Positions 25,731 through 32,474 of a stretch of DNA of 64,000 bases are shown here, piece after piece. The stretch is from contig NC_013523.1 of assembly GCF_000024985.1 (NCBI RefSeq), positions 1,488,001-1,552,000 of the forward strand, in the 5' to 3' direction. The DNA comes from Sphaerobacter thermophilus DSM 20745 (GTDB lineage Bacteria > Chloroflexota > Chloroflexia > Thermomicrobiales > Thermomicrobiaceae). The notes below the pieces were generated by a model. The model was not told the origin of the DNA, ran no database searches, and was given only the letters and a program-made list of their open reading frames with translations. A program made the position numbers and the translations under genes. Each line of letters starts with the position of its first letter. Positions within the stretch are counted from its first letter, which is position 1.

Positions 25731-26450
25731 ATGACGACCTATGGCCTCTACCTCGAATCGGGTCCCCGGCGTCGCAAGACCATGGTTCACGTGCTGGACC
25801 TGCTCGGCTGCGTCGCGGTCGGCCCCACCACCGACGACGCCCTTGCGGCAACGCCGGACGCCATCCGCGCATTCCTCGGCACGCTCCGCCGCCAGGGCGA
25901 GCCGGTCGACCCGGACGCCCCGTTCCAGACCGAAGTGGTGGAGCACATCACAGAGGGCATCTGGCTCGGTAACGGGTCGCCATCGATCATCTTCGGACCC
26001 GACCTCGAGCCCATGACGCATGAGGAGCTTGAAGTCCACATCCGGCGGTTCCAGTGGATGCGCGAGACGCTGGCAGACTGGGCCGCCACCCAGACTGACG
26101 CCGACCTCGACGCCGCGCCTGCTGAAGGAGGGCGGTCCGGCCGGGCGGTCCTGCTCCACGTCCTGGGCGCCACGGGCGGCTACCTGAGCATCGCGTTCGG
26201 CGGTTCCCGCGGTTTTTTCGCGATCCAGGGCGCGGCAGAGCGCGGCGAGATCAGCCTCCCCGAGGCGCTCCGCCGGAGCGGGGCGCTCGCCATCGAGCGG
26301 CTTCGTGCCGCCACGCCCGAGGAACTCACAACCGTGCGCCAGCGACGATCTGGGCCGTCTACTGCTCGGCAAGGGATTCGACGGCTACTGGAGCACGAGT
26401 GGGAGCACCTCGCGGAGCTGGCACGGCGGCCGGGCGGGCCTCAACTCTGA
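25731..26450 (+). CDS. HicB-like and DinB-like fusion protein
   Basis: A 239-residue protein. Residues 1-60 resemble a HicB-type partial RNase H fold (YGLYLESG, VHVLDLLGCVAVGPTTDDALAATPDAIRAFL), and the later part is helical with a DinB/DfsB flavour (RFQWMRETLADWAA; LLEHEWEHLAELARR). No HicA-like toxin is encoded next to it, so a toxin-antitoxin role is unlikely. GGAGAGAG precedes the ATG. Its last 10 bases overlap the 3' end of the convergent Nudix gene. Function unknown; a metal-dependent transferase or sensor is possible. Confidence 0.65.
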   Translation: MTTYGLYLESGPRRRKTMVHVLDLLGCVAVGPTTDDALAATPDAIRAFLGTLRRQGEPVDPDAPFQTEVVEHITEGIWLGNGSPSIIFGPDLEPMTHEELEVHIRRFQWMRETLADWAATQTDADLDAAPAEGGRSGRAVLLHVLGATGGYLSIAFGGSRGFFAIQGAAERGEISLPEALRRSGALAIERLRAATPEELTTVRQRRSGPSTARQGIRRLLEHEWEHLAELARRPGGPQL

Positions 26451-27004
26451 GGCCCGTCACCCACCCGCTTTCCACCGAGCCGCAGCCCGAGATACGCCAG
26501 CAGCGCCACGACCGACTTGGAGTCCGCGATCTCCCCCCGCGCGATCAATCCCGGCACTTCATCCGGACGCACCGGCACGACCTCCAGCCGCTCGTCGTCA
26601 GCAGGATGCATCGCACCCGGCTGGAGGTCGTCCGCCACGTAGACGATCAACTCCTCATCCGCCCAACCAGGACTCACGTAGAAGCGCACCAGTTCCCACA
26701 GCGCTTCCGTTCGGTAGCCCGTCTCCTCCGCCAGTTCACGCCGCGCGCACGTCTCGGCATCCTCCCCGGGCTCGCGCGTCCCCGCCGGGATCTCCAGCAG
26801 CGCCCGGCCGATCGCGTGCCGGTACTGCCGGACCAGCACCAGCGTGCCATCGGTCAGCACCGGGAGCACCCCCACCGCACCGGGATGCTCCACCACCTCC
26901 CGCTGCCGCTCGCGTCCGTCCGGCAGCCGCACCGTATCGACCCGCACGCGAATCAACTTCCCGTCGAACGGCCGCTCGCTCCGCACCACCGTCTCTGGCT
27001 GCAC
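26441..27004 (-). CDS. Nudix hydrolase, ADP-ribose pyrophosphatase type
   Basis: A 187-residue Nudix enzyme. The Nudix box is intact (GTREPGEDAETCARRELAEETGY), preceded by VRQYRHAIGRALLEIPAG, the typical ADP-ribose pyrophosphatase dimer region with the proline-containing turn. YVSPGWADEELIVYVADDL matches the family loop. It likely hydrolyses ADP-ribose or related nucleotide sugars. GTG at 27004 has GGGAGG upstream; an in-frame start at 27082 would run into the tRNA terminator. The tRNA-Cys gene is immediately upstream on the same strand and is closed by its own terminator. Confidence 0.85.
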   Translation of the reverse strand: MQPETVVRSERPFDGKLIRVRVDTVRLPDGRERQREVVEHPGAVGVLPVLTDGTLVLVRQYRHAIGRALLEIPAGTREPGEDAETCARRELAEETGYRTEALWELVRFYVSPGWADEELIVYVADDLQPGAMHPADDERLEVVPVRPDEVPGLIARGEIADSKSVVALLAYLGLRLGGKRVGDGPQS

Positions 27005-27067
27005 CGCCGCCTCCCTTCCGGTCTGGACTGTGCCCGCACGTCCCCCGCGAGATCCACGCCGCGCACG

Positions 27068-27091
27068 AAAAAACCGGCCCAACAGGCCGGT
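27068..27091 (-). terminator. Intrinsic terminator of tRNA-Cys
   Basis: On the minus strand ACCGGCC pairs with GGCCGGT around a 5-base loop and is followed by a T-run (27068-27073). It begins three bases past the encoded CCA of tRNA-Cys. Confidence 0.85.
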
Positions 27092-27093
27092 CG

Positions 27094-27168
27094 TGGAGGC
27101 GCCGGGCGGATTCGAACCGCCGAATCAGAGTTTTGCAGACTCCTGCCTTACCACTTGGCTACGGCGCC
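27094..27168 (-). tRNA. tRNA-Cys (anticodon GCA)
   Basis: A cloverleaf with acceptor GGCGCCG/CGGCGCC, anticodon stem GGAGT/ACTCT around CTGCAAA (anticodon GCA), and T arm GGCGG-TTCGAAT-CCGCC. The discriminator is U, as required for cysteine tRNA, and CCA is encoded at 27094-27096. Confidence 0.96.
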
Positions 27169-27284
27169 AGACACGCGTACGCATAGCGATTCTACCACGG
27201 CGGCGGCTGTCCGGCCACCCAATCCCATCTGCCGACCACTAGAGCCCTTGAGCGTGCTCGCTAGTTGGGCATCGAGAAGACCGG

Positions 27285-28037
27285 TCATGCGCTTGGGGTC
27301 GGCGAGACATCGATCCCAACTCCGCCGCGCTCCAGTTGTACCGCGAACCCGTAGGGCAGCCCGCTCTGGCGGATCGCCTCCGCCACGGCAGCCACGTCGT
27401 AGGCGACCCGGCGGTACTTGACCCCCACCGTGCCCTCGGCCACATCTAGGAGGACGTAGCAGGCACGGGGGTCGCCATCCTTGGGCTTGCCGACGGAGCC
27501 GACGTTGACGAAGAGGACGCCGTCCACGAGCTTGGCGTAGGGAATATGGGTGTGGCCGAAGGCGATGACATCTGCATCAGCCATCTGAGCCAGCCGTCGG
27601 AAGCTGGAGGGTGGTCGGTCCTCAAAGAGATACTCGTTGATGCGTCGAGGGCTGCCGTGCACCAGCAGGATGCGCACACCATCGGCCTCGACGCGGATCT
27701 CCGGCAGTAACTCCCGCAGGAACGCCTTGTTCTCCTCGGCGGTGTTGGCCTTGGTCCAGGCGAAGGACTGGTCACCGAGCAGCTTGTCCACGGCGTTTTT
27801 GTAGGCGCAGCCGCACTCGTCGCGGCCAAAGCCGGTGCCGTCGTCGTAGTTGCCCATGATGGTGGGGATGCCGAGGGCCCGGATGCGGGCAATGACCTCG
27901 TTGGGGAACGGGGCATAGCCGACGAGGTCGCCCAGGCAGTAGACGCGATCGATGCCCGGCTGCGCCGCGATGTCGTGCAGCACGGCTTCCAGGGCCGGCA
28001 GATTGGCGTGAATGTCGCTTATGATCGCGAGGCGCAT
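27285..28037 (-). CDS. YfcE-type metallophosphoesterase
   Basis: A 250-residue calcineurin-like phosphoesterase. Metal motifs are in order: ISDIHANLPAL, CLGDLVGYAPFP, GNYDD, VHGSPR and FGHTHIPY, with GSVGKPKDGDPRACY near the end, as in the YfcE family of phosphodiesterases. A central segment with cysteines (GRDECGCAYKNAVDKLL) is notable. It starts 21 bases after the stop of the ArsR-arsenate reductase fusion, so the two are likely one operon. Substrate unknown; a link to phosphate ester or arsenic stress is inferred from context only. Confidence 0.85.
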   Translation of the reverse strand: MRLAIISDIHANLPALEAVLHDIAAQPGIDRVYCLGDLVGYAPFPNEVIARIRALGIPTIMGNYDDGTGFGRDECGCAYKNAVDKLLGDQSFAWTKANTAEENKAFLRELLPEIRVEADGVRILLVHGSPRRINEYLFEDRPPSSFRRLAQMADADVIAFGHTHIPYAKLVDGVLFVNVGSVGKPKDGDPRACYVLLDVAEGTVGVKYRRVAYDVAAVAEAIRQSGLPYGFAVQLERGGVGIDVSPTPSA

Positions 28038-28058
28038 CGCGTGTCTCCCTCCGCTGTC

Positions 28059-28871
28059 TCAGCCCGGTGGGCTTGGGATCCGTGTTCGGATCTGGAGCCG
28101 CTGCCCCGTGGCGGGGTGCGGCAGGCTCAAGAGGTGGCGGATGCGCGTGCTGATCTCGTGACGAGCCGCCGCGAAGGCCCGGCGCCGCTGCTCCTCTTCC
28201 GCGATCTCGACGGGGTCGGGGATGCTCCAGTGGATCAGCCTCGGCTCGCCGGGGAAGGTCGGGCAGTTCTCGCGGATGCGGTCACAGACCGTGATGACAT
28301 AGTCGAACTGCTGGCCAACCCACCGGTCCAAACCCTTGGCGTCCAGCCGGCTCGTGTCGATGCCCCACTCGTCGAGGAGCTCGACGGTGAGCGGATGCAC
28401 GGTGGTGGGCTCGCTCCCGGCACTGACGACCTCGACCTGATCGCCGCCCAGGTGCCGCGTGATGGCCTCCGCCATCTGGGAGCGCGCACTGTTGTGGGTG
28501 CACAGGAACAGCACGCGCAAGGGCCTCTCGCGATGGTCTACCGCCGGCGCCGTGGCCAGCCCCATCCCGGGGTGAAGGAACGTCCCCGCGGCGGCGTAGA
28601 GCGCCTGGAGGTGGTCCAGATCGACGCTGTAGTAGATATCCCGCGCATCCGCGCTGCTGCGGTGATCGCGGAGCAGCCGGAGCCGGCGGAGCTGCTTGAG
28701 GTGATAGGACACGGCGTTCTGCGGTAGGCCGAGGTGTGCCACGATCTCGCCGACGCGCAGGTCGGTCAGCGCGAGGAGCCTGAGGATCTCCAGCCGCGTC
28801 TCATCGGCCAACACCTTGAAGAGCTGGACGACATCCGGGGACGGGGACGCCAACATGGCCGCTCGCGGCAT
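28059..28871 (-). CDS. ArsR regulator fused to arsenate reductase (LMW-PTP type)
   Basis: A 270-residue two-domain protein. Residues about 8-100 are an ArsR-type winged helix (FKVLADETRLEILRLL, then LGLPQNAVSYHLKQLRRLRLL). Residues about 118-255 are a low-molecular-weight phosphatase-like arsenate reductase: FLCTHNSARSQMAEA is the CX5R loop, HWSIPDP the Asp-Pro loop, and a middle VITVCDRIRENCP holds further cysteines for the reduction relay. ATG at 28871 has GAGGAGG upstream. The N-terminal domain lacks the classic CxC arsenic motif, so the ligand may differ. A perfect palindrome lies 40 bases upstream. Confidence 0.9.
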   Translation of the reverse strand: MPRAAMLASPSPDVVQLFKVLADETRLEILRLLALTDLRVGEIVAHLGLPQNAVSYHLKQLRRLRLLRDHRSSADARDIYYSVDLDHLQALYAAAGTFLHPGMGLATAPAVDHRERPLRVLFLCTHNSARSQMAEAITRHLGGDQVEVVSAGSEPTTVHPLTVELLDEWGIDTSRLDAKGLDRWVGQQFDYVITVCDRIRENCPTFPGEPRLIHWSIPDPVEIAEEEQRRRAFAAARHEISTRIRHLLSLPHPATGQRLQIRTRIPSPPG

Positions 28872-28911
28872 CGGGCACCTCCTCGCAGCCCTTTGCATCA
28901 CATGTCATTGT

Positions 28912-28927
28912 ATCAAACCTGTTTGAT
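28912..28927. promoter_or_regulatory. ArsR-type operator
   Basis: ATCAAAC-CT-GTTTGAT is a perfect inverted repeat. Flanking CATGTCAT and ATGACATG extend the symmetry. A TACAAT -10-like element for the leftward gene overlaps its left arm, so binding here would block transcription of the ArsR fusion and probably of the rightward remnant gene. Confidence 0.7.
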
Positions 28928-28985
28928 GACATGCCCGCCGGGGTGTACGATAATCGGGGCGGTCTCCCGGTCCTCAGGGAGGGGA

Positions 28986-29117
28986 GTCGCGCTGACGCCC
29001 CCCAGATCGGTCTTGCTCTTTGGTCTCGCGATCCTCCTCGGCTACGTGTACGCCTTCGTCGCGTCCACCGACGCCGCCAACGCCATCGCCACATCGGTTG
29101 GGACGCGGGTCCTCTGA
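28986..29117 (+). pseudogene. Remnant of a PiT-family phosphate transporter gene
   Basis: The frame ending at TGA 29115-29117 encodes a first membrane helix (SVLLFGLAILLGYVYAFV) followed by DAANAIATSVGTRVL, the signature of PiT-type inorganic phosphate transporters (usually HDAANAIAT-x-VGTRVLSP). Translation stops where the protein should continue for about 300 more residues, and I find no continuation in the other frames. No clear ATG or GTG starts the frame. The gene sits divergently next to the arsenate-reductase fusion, a place where a phosphate transporter makes sense, so it is best read as the decayed N-terminus of such a gene. Confidence 0.6.
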
Positions 29118-29156
29118 TCGACCCAACCGGCTCTGGCATATCCGCGATCACGACGC

Positions 29157-29179
29157 AGCTGGGTACGCGGTACCCAGCT
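29157..29179. repeat. Perfect 10-bp inverted repeat
   Basis: AGCTGGGTAC and GTACCCAGCT are exact inverted copies around a GCG loop, 40 bases beyond the truncation point of the transporter remnant. No T-run follows on either strand. Confidence 0.6.
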
Positions 29180-29302
29180 CCGCCATGCTAAGTAGCGGAG
29201 TACCCTGCCGCCTGGGAGCGGACCAGGCGCCGATGGAGCCCGTCAAGACCCCGTCAGCCGGCCGGCGCGACGAGATCACGCCGCGGGACGAGGAGACCGC
29301 GG

Positions 29303-29578
29303 CTATCGCTTTCTTTGCTGAGTCTGCACGAGCAACACCCCCGTGTAGACCGTTGTGGCCTCAGGACCGGCGAGGCCGACACGCGGCTCCCAGCGCGTCT
29401 CGGCGGCATGGCTGAAGGACAGCGCCGTGTAGGATGGGTGGTGCCAGAGCCATCGGTCCATCGCCTCAAGAAGGCTGTCGAGTGTTGGCGCCGCGCCGGT
29501 GACGAAGCAGGTGCTCGAGCCGACGCAGACGCCTCCCTGCACGCCGTCGCACACCATGACCGGCTCGCGCAGAGCCAT
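29303..29578 (-). CDS. Small protein with three clustered cysteines, in ars operon
   Basis: A 91-residue protein I do not recognise. Its N-terminal quarter has three cysteines in a C-x7-C-x5-C pattern (Cys10, Cys18, Cys24) within a glycine-rich stretch, followed by a helical part (TLDSLLEAMDRWLWHHPSY) and a hydrophobic end. ATG at 29578 has AAGGGGG upstream. It is the last gene of the arsR-ACR3 unit, 44 bases after the ACR3 stop and on the same strand. Three thiols are what arsenite needs for tight binding, so a metallochaperone or sensor is possible, but this is inference from position and composition. Confidence 0.6.
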   Translation of the reverse strand: MALREPVMVCDGVQGGVCVGSSTCFVTGAAPTLDSLLEAMDRWLWHHPSYTALSFSHAAETRWEPRVGLAGPEATTVYTGVLLVQTQQRKR

Positions 29579-29622
29579 GGTACGCAACCCCCTTCGCTTC
29601 TATCCCGTAAGGAGACTTGTGC

Positions 29623-30747
29623 TCACGCAGCCGCGTCGGGAACCGCCGGCCCCGTTCCCTTCCGACCGTAGAACACGCGTCCTAACCAGAGGGAGACGTA
29701 GACCAACCCGATGAGGACCGGGACTTCCACCAGCGGCCCAACCACCGCCGCCAGCGCCTCACCGGAGGCAATGCCGAAGACACCAACCGCCACCGCGATG
29801 GCCAGCTCAAAGTTGTTGCTGGCCGCGGTGAACGAGAGCGTCGCCGTCTCGGCGTAAGGAAAGCCCAGCAGATAGGAGATGCCGAAGGCCACGAAGAACA
29901 TGATCCCAAAGTAGAGCAGGAGCGGCGCCGCGATCCGCAGCACGTCCAGCGGCAGCGACAGAATGACGTCACCCTTGAGCGAGAACATCACGACGATGGT
30001 GAACAGCAGGCCGATGATCGCCGTCGGCCCAAGCCGCGGGATGAACTGGGTGTCATACCACTCCGTCCCCTTGGCGTGGCCCAGAATGAGGCGGCTCAGG
30101 AAGCCGGCCACCAGCGGGATGCCGAGGAAGATCAGGACGTTCTTCGCGATCTGCCACATCGAGATGTCGAGCACCGTCGCCTCGCCTCCGAGCCAACCGG
30201 GCACGAGGCTGAGATAGACGTAGCCCAGAACCGTGAACATGACGATCTGGAAGACGGAGTTGAGCGCGACCAGCACGGCGGCGTACTCATTATTGCCGCA
30301 GGCCAGCATGTTCCAAATGAGCACCATGGCGATGCAGCGGGCCAGGCCGACGATGATCACCCCGGTGCGGTACGCCGGGTGATCGGGCAGCAGCAGCCAG
30401 GCCAGGGCGAACATGAGGGCCGGGCCGATGACCCAGTTGAGCACCAACGATGTCACCAGCAGCCGACCATTGCTGGCCGCCGCCGGGAGCTTCTCGAACT
30501 TCACCTTCGCCAGGACGGGATACATCATCCAGAGCAAGCCGACGGCGATGGGCAGCGACACGCCACCGACCTGGATGGCATCGATGACGGTGGCGAGCTC
30601 GGGGAAGAGGCGCCCTAACCCCAGGCCGAGAGCCATCGCGAGAAAGATCCACAGCGGCAGGGACCGGTCCAGCACCGACAACTGCGCGGTCACACTGGCT
30701 GGCCGCGCCTGGCGCGGCATCACCGTATCCGTCACGTCCTTCGTCAC
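29623..30747 (-). CDS. acr3: ACR3-family arsenite efflux transporter
   Basis: A 374-residue membrane protein with about ten predicted hydrophobic helices. The ACR3 signature is present: the conserved cysteine in LARCIAMVLIWNMLACGNNEYAAVLVALNS, and NNFELAIAVAVGVFG with the helix-breaking residues near the end. It exports arsenite (and sometimes antimonite) using the proton gradient. GTG at 30747 has GGGGAGGAAAGG directly upstream, which decides the start; a longer frame upstream lacks family similarity. It follows the CxC-type arsR gene by 115 bases on the same strand. Confidence 0.92.
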   Translation of the reverse strand: MTKDVTDTVMPRQARPASVTAQLSVLDRSLPLWIFLAMALGLGLGRLFPELATVIDAIQVGGVSLPIAVGLLWMMYPVLAKVKFEKLPAAASNGRLLVTSLVLNWVIGPALMFALAWLLLPDHPAYRTGVIIVGLARCIAMVLIWNMLACGNNEYAAVLVALNSVFQIVMFTVLGYVYLSLVPGWLGGEATVLDISMWQIAKNVLIFLGIPLVAGFLSRLILGHAKGTEWYDTQFIPRLGPTAIIGLLFTIVVMFSLKGDVILSLPLDVLRIAAPLLLYFGIMFFVAFGISYLLGFPYAETATLSFTAASNNFELAIAVAVGVFGIASGEALAAVVGPLVEVPVLIGLVYVSLWLGRVFYGRKGTGPAVPDAAA

Positions 30748-30862
30748 CCTTTCCTCCCCGTCCTCGATGTCCACGGGTGAAACGCTAGGCGTCCCACATC
30801 GATAGTTCAGCCACCATTGAACTACTGGACAAGCACCCTCCTCCCTGGTGCTCACCGTGACC

Positions 30863-31219
30863 TCAGCGGCGGCGCGGGGCCGGCGGACAGGCGGGTTGGC
30901 GCGGCGGGATGCGGGCTGGATCGAAGAAGGCGCCGAGGACCGCCTTCAGCTCGGTGAGCGCCTCCCGATTGACCGAGTAGTACACCCAGCGCGCATCGCT
31001 GGCGTCTCGCTCCGCGTGGACGAGGTTGGCGCGGCGAAGCACGCGCAGGTGGTGTGAGATCAGGTTGGGTGCCATGCCGAGGGCGTCGCCGAGCTCGCAG
31101 TTGCAACGGACCCCCTGCATCAGCAGATCGAAGATCATGAGTCGGCTCGGGTCCGCCAGGACCTTCAGTACCGCGGCGAGCTCCTGCGCCGGGACGGTGG
31201 ACGGTGCTGTCGTGGCCAT
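30863..31219 (-). CDS. arsR: ArsR-family arsenite-responsive repressor
   Basis: A 118-residue winged-helix repressor. The helix preceding the recognition helix carries a CNC motif (GVRCNCELGDALGMAPN), matching the arsenic site of ArsR proteins (ELCVCDL type), and the recognition region is NLISHHLRVLRRANLV. GGGAGG lies 8 bases before the ATG at 31219. Its promoter and an imperfect palindrome lie just upstream, so autoregulation and control of ACR3 are expected, with release on binding arsenite. This is a different ArsR subtype from the fusion protein to the left. Confidence 0.9.
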   Translation of the reverse strand: MATTAPSTVPAQELAAVLKVLADPSRLMIFDLLMQGVRCNCELGDALGMAPNLISHHLRVLRRANLVHAERDASDARWVYYSVNREALTELKAVLGAFFDPARIPPRQPACPPAPRRR

Positions 31220-31240
31220 CGCATGGTCCTCCCGCAACAC

Positions 31241-31256
31241 TTCAACCCGCGTTGCA
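31241..31256. promoter_or_regulatory. Candidate ArsR operator
   Basis: TTCAAC-CCGC-GTTGCA is an imperfect inverted repeat (5 of 6 arm positions match). It abuts the -10 element and covers the predicted transcription start, suiting steric repression. Confidence 0.55.
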
Positions 31257-31284
31257 TTATATCGTCGCCCCAGCGTGGCGTCAA
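31256..31284 (-). promoter_or_regulatory. Promoter of arsR-acr3
   Basis: On the minus strand TTGACG (31284-31279), a 17-base spacer and TATAAT (31261-31256) give a near-consensus sigma-70 promoter. Transcription should start near 31249, about 30 bases before the arsR ATG. Confidence 0.8.
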
Positions 31285-31508
31285 CCCGTGGTGGCCGCCG
31301 CTGCCAGCGCACTTGGTACGACATCGTGACCGCCGCCCCTGACCTGCGCGGGACGGCCTGTTCTGCCGGGGTCCAGGTCAAGCAGAGCGGTGCGTTGTTC
31401 TCGCTGTTCGTCAAAGCGATCCGTCCGCCCGGTGAGACGCAGGGGCGACCGGCGGGCGCCTCGTCCGGCAAAATCCCGCCCGGGCGGCGCGACCAGGCCG
31501 GCGGATGC

Positions 31509-31777
31509 ATGGTCGCGAGCGGGTGCTCTGTGTGCGTCGGCGGGCTCGGCGCCGGACCGGATGGCGGGGCGATCCGCGCGGAGATGGCGGATGGCAGGGT
31601 GCATGAGCGCCGCGCCGCCGGGGGGTGCTGCCTCGTCTTCGCGCCGGTCACCTCGCCCCGCAGCCCGACGACCAGGTAACGGTCCGCTATCTCCGGCCGG
31701 ACGGCAGCCAGATCGGCGCCAGCAGGCTCTGGTTCGGCGACGGCGGCCCGCCGCCGGGCGCGCGCGGTCGGCAGTAG
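31509..31777 (+). pseudogene. Possible frameshifted gene fragment
   Basis: The region 31285-31906 holds no intact convincing gene. In one frame an ATG at 31509 leads to AEMADGRVHERRAAGG and CCLVFAPV; a second frame then reads QPDDQVTVRYLRPDGSQIGA and ends at TAG 31775-31777. Joined by a frameshift near 31660 these make a plausible single protein tail with beta-strand character. I do not know the family. It could also be chance translation of GC-rich DNA. Confidence 0.3.
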
Positions 31778-31906
31778 GCATGGGGGACGCCCCCCGGGCT
31801 TGCGCCCCACCCAGCCACCCGCTAGGCTAGGAGCAGCGCGACCGAGGTCGCTCCGACGCGGCCGCGCCGCCGCACATCAGCGCATCGCACCCGGATTGGC
31901 GGCCCG

Positions 31907-32458
31907 ATGGAGACCGACGTCAAGGACCTCGAGCAGACCACCCTCACCCTCCCCGACGGGACAGTCGTCGTTGCCCGCCTCATTCAGCCCGATGACATGC
32001 GCGCACTCCAGCGCTTCCACACCCGCCTCAGCCAGCGCTCGATCTACCTGCGCTTCTTCGGAGTCGTCCCCGAGTTGAGCGACGAAAGGGCACGGTACTT
32101 TACCCACCTCGACGGGCAGGACCGCTTTGCCTACGTTGCGCTCGATCCAAACGACCCCGATGAGATCATCGGTGTGGTGCGTATGGATCGGGAGCCCGGC
32201 ACCGACTGCGGGGAATACGCGGTGATCGTCGAGGACCGATGGCAGGGACGTGGACTGGGCTTCGCCTTGACGCGACTTATCATAGCCGGTGCGCGGCGGC
32301 GGGGCTACCGGACCATGTACGCCATGGTCCTACCCGAGAACGTGCGGATGCTCAATCTCTTGCGCGACCTCGGGCTCCCCGCCCGCGTCCGCTGGGTCGA
32401 CGGGATGGAGCGGGTCGAGGTCGACATCTCGGTGCCGGAGCAGCAGTCCCTGGCCTGA
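31907..32458 (+). CDS. GNAT-family N-acetyltransferase
   Basis: A 183-residue acetyltransferase. The acetyl-CoA loop is in VEDRWQGRGLGFALTRLII (the Q/R-x-x-G-x-G/A motif), preceded by a beta strand GEYAVIV and followed by MVLPENVRMLNLLRDLGL, typical of GNAT motifs A and B. The N-terminal RLIQPDDMRALQRFHTRLSQRSIYLRFFG resembles the acetyltransferase domain found in Pat-type protein lysine acetyltransferases. No Shine-Dalgarno is evident before the ATG. It converges with the uracil-DNA-glycosylase-like gene, 16 bases between stops. Substrate unknown; protein or small amine are both possible. Confidence 0.8.
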   Translation: METDVKDLEQTTLTLPDGTVVVARLIQPDDMRALQRFHTRLSQRSIYLRFFGVVPELSDERARYFTHLDGQDRFAYVALDPNDPDEIIGVVRMDREPGTDCGEYAVIVEDRWQGRGLGFALTRLIIAGARRRGYRTMYAMVLPENVRMLNLLRDLGLPARVRWVDGMERVEVDISVPEQQSLA

Positions 32459-32474
32459 CCAGCATCTGAGACGG

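Larger units (their letters stand above)
28872..29302. other. Divergent spacer with operator, gene remnant and hairpin
   Basis: This stretch holds the operator at 28912-28927, the phosphate-transporter remnant (28986-29117) and a perfect hairpin (29157-29179). The rest, 29180-29302, has no recognisable frame. Confidence 0.5.

Noticed and set aside
25731-25920. HicB-like domain as half of a toxin-antitoxin pair
   Set aside because: No HicA-like small gene lies on either side and the protein continues into a large helical domain, so a toxin-antitoxin module is not supported.
31285-31810. Minus-strand extension of arsR into the upstream region (frame open to 31810)
   Set aside because: The ArsR domain begins at the ATG at 31219 with a good ribosome-binding site, and the promoter lies inside the upstream frame.
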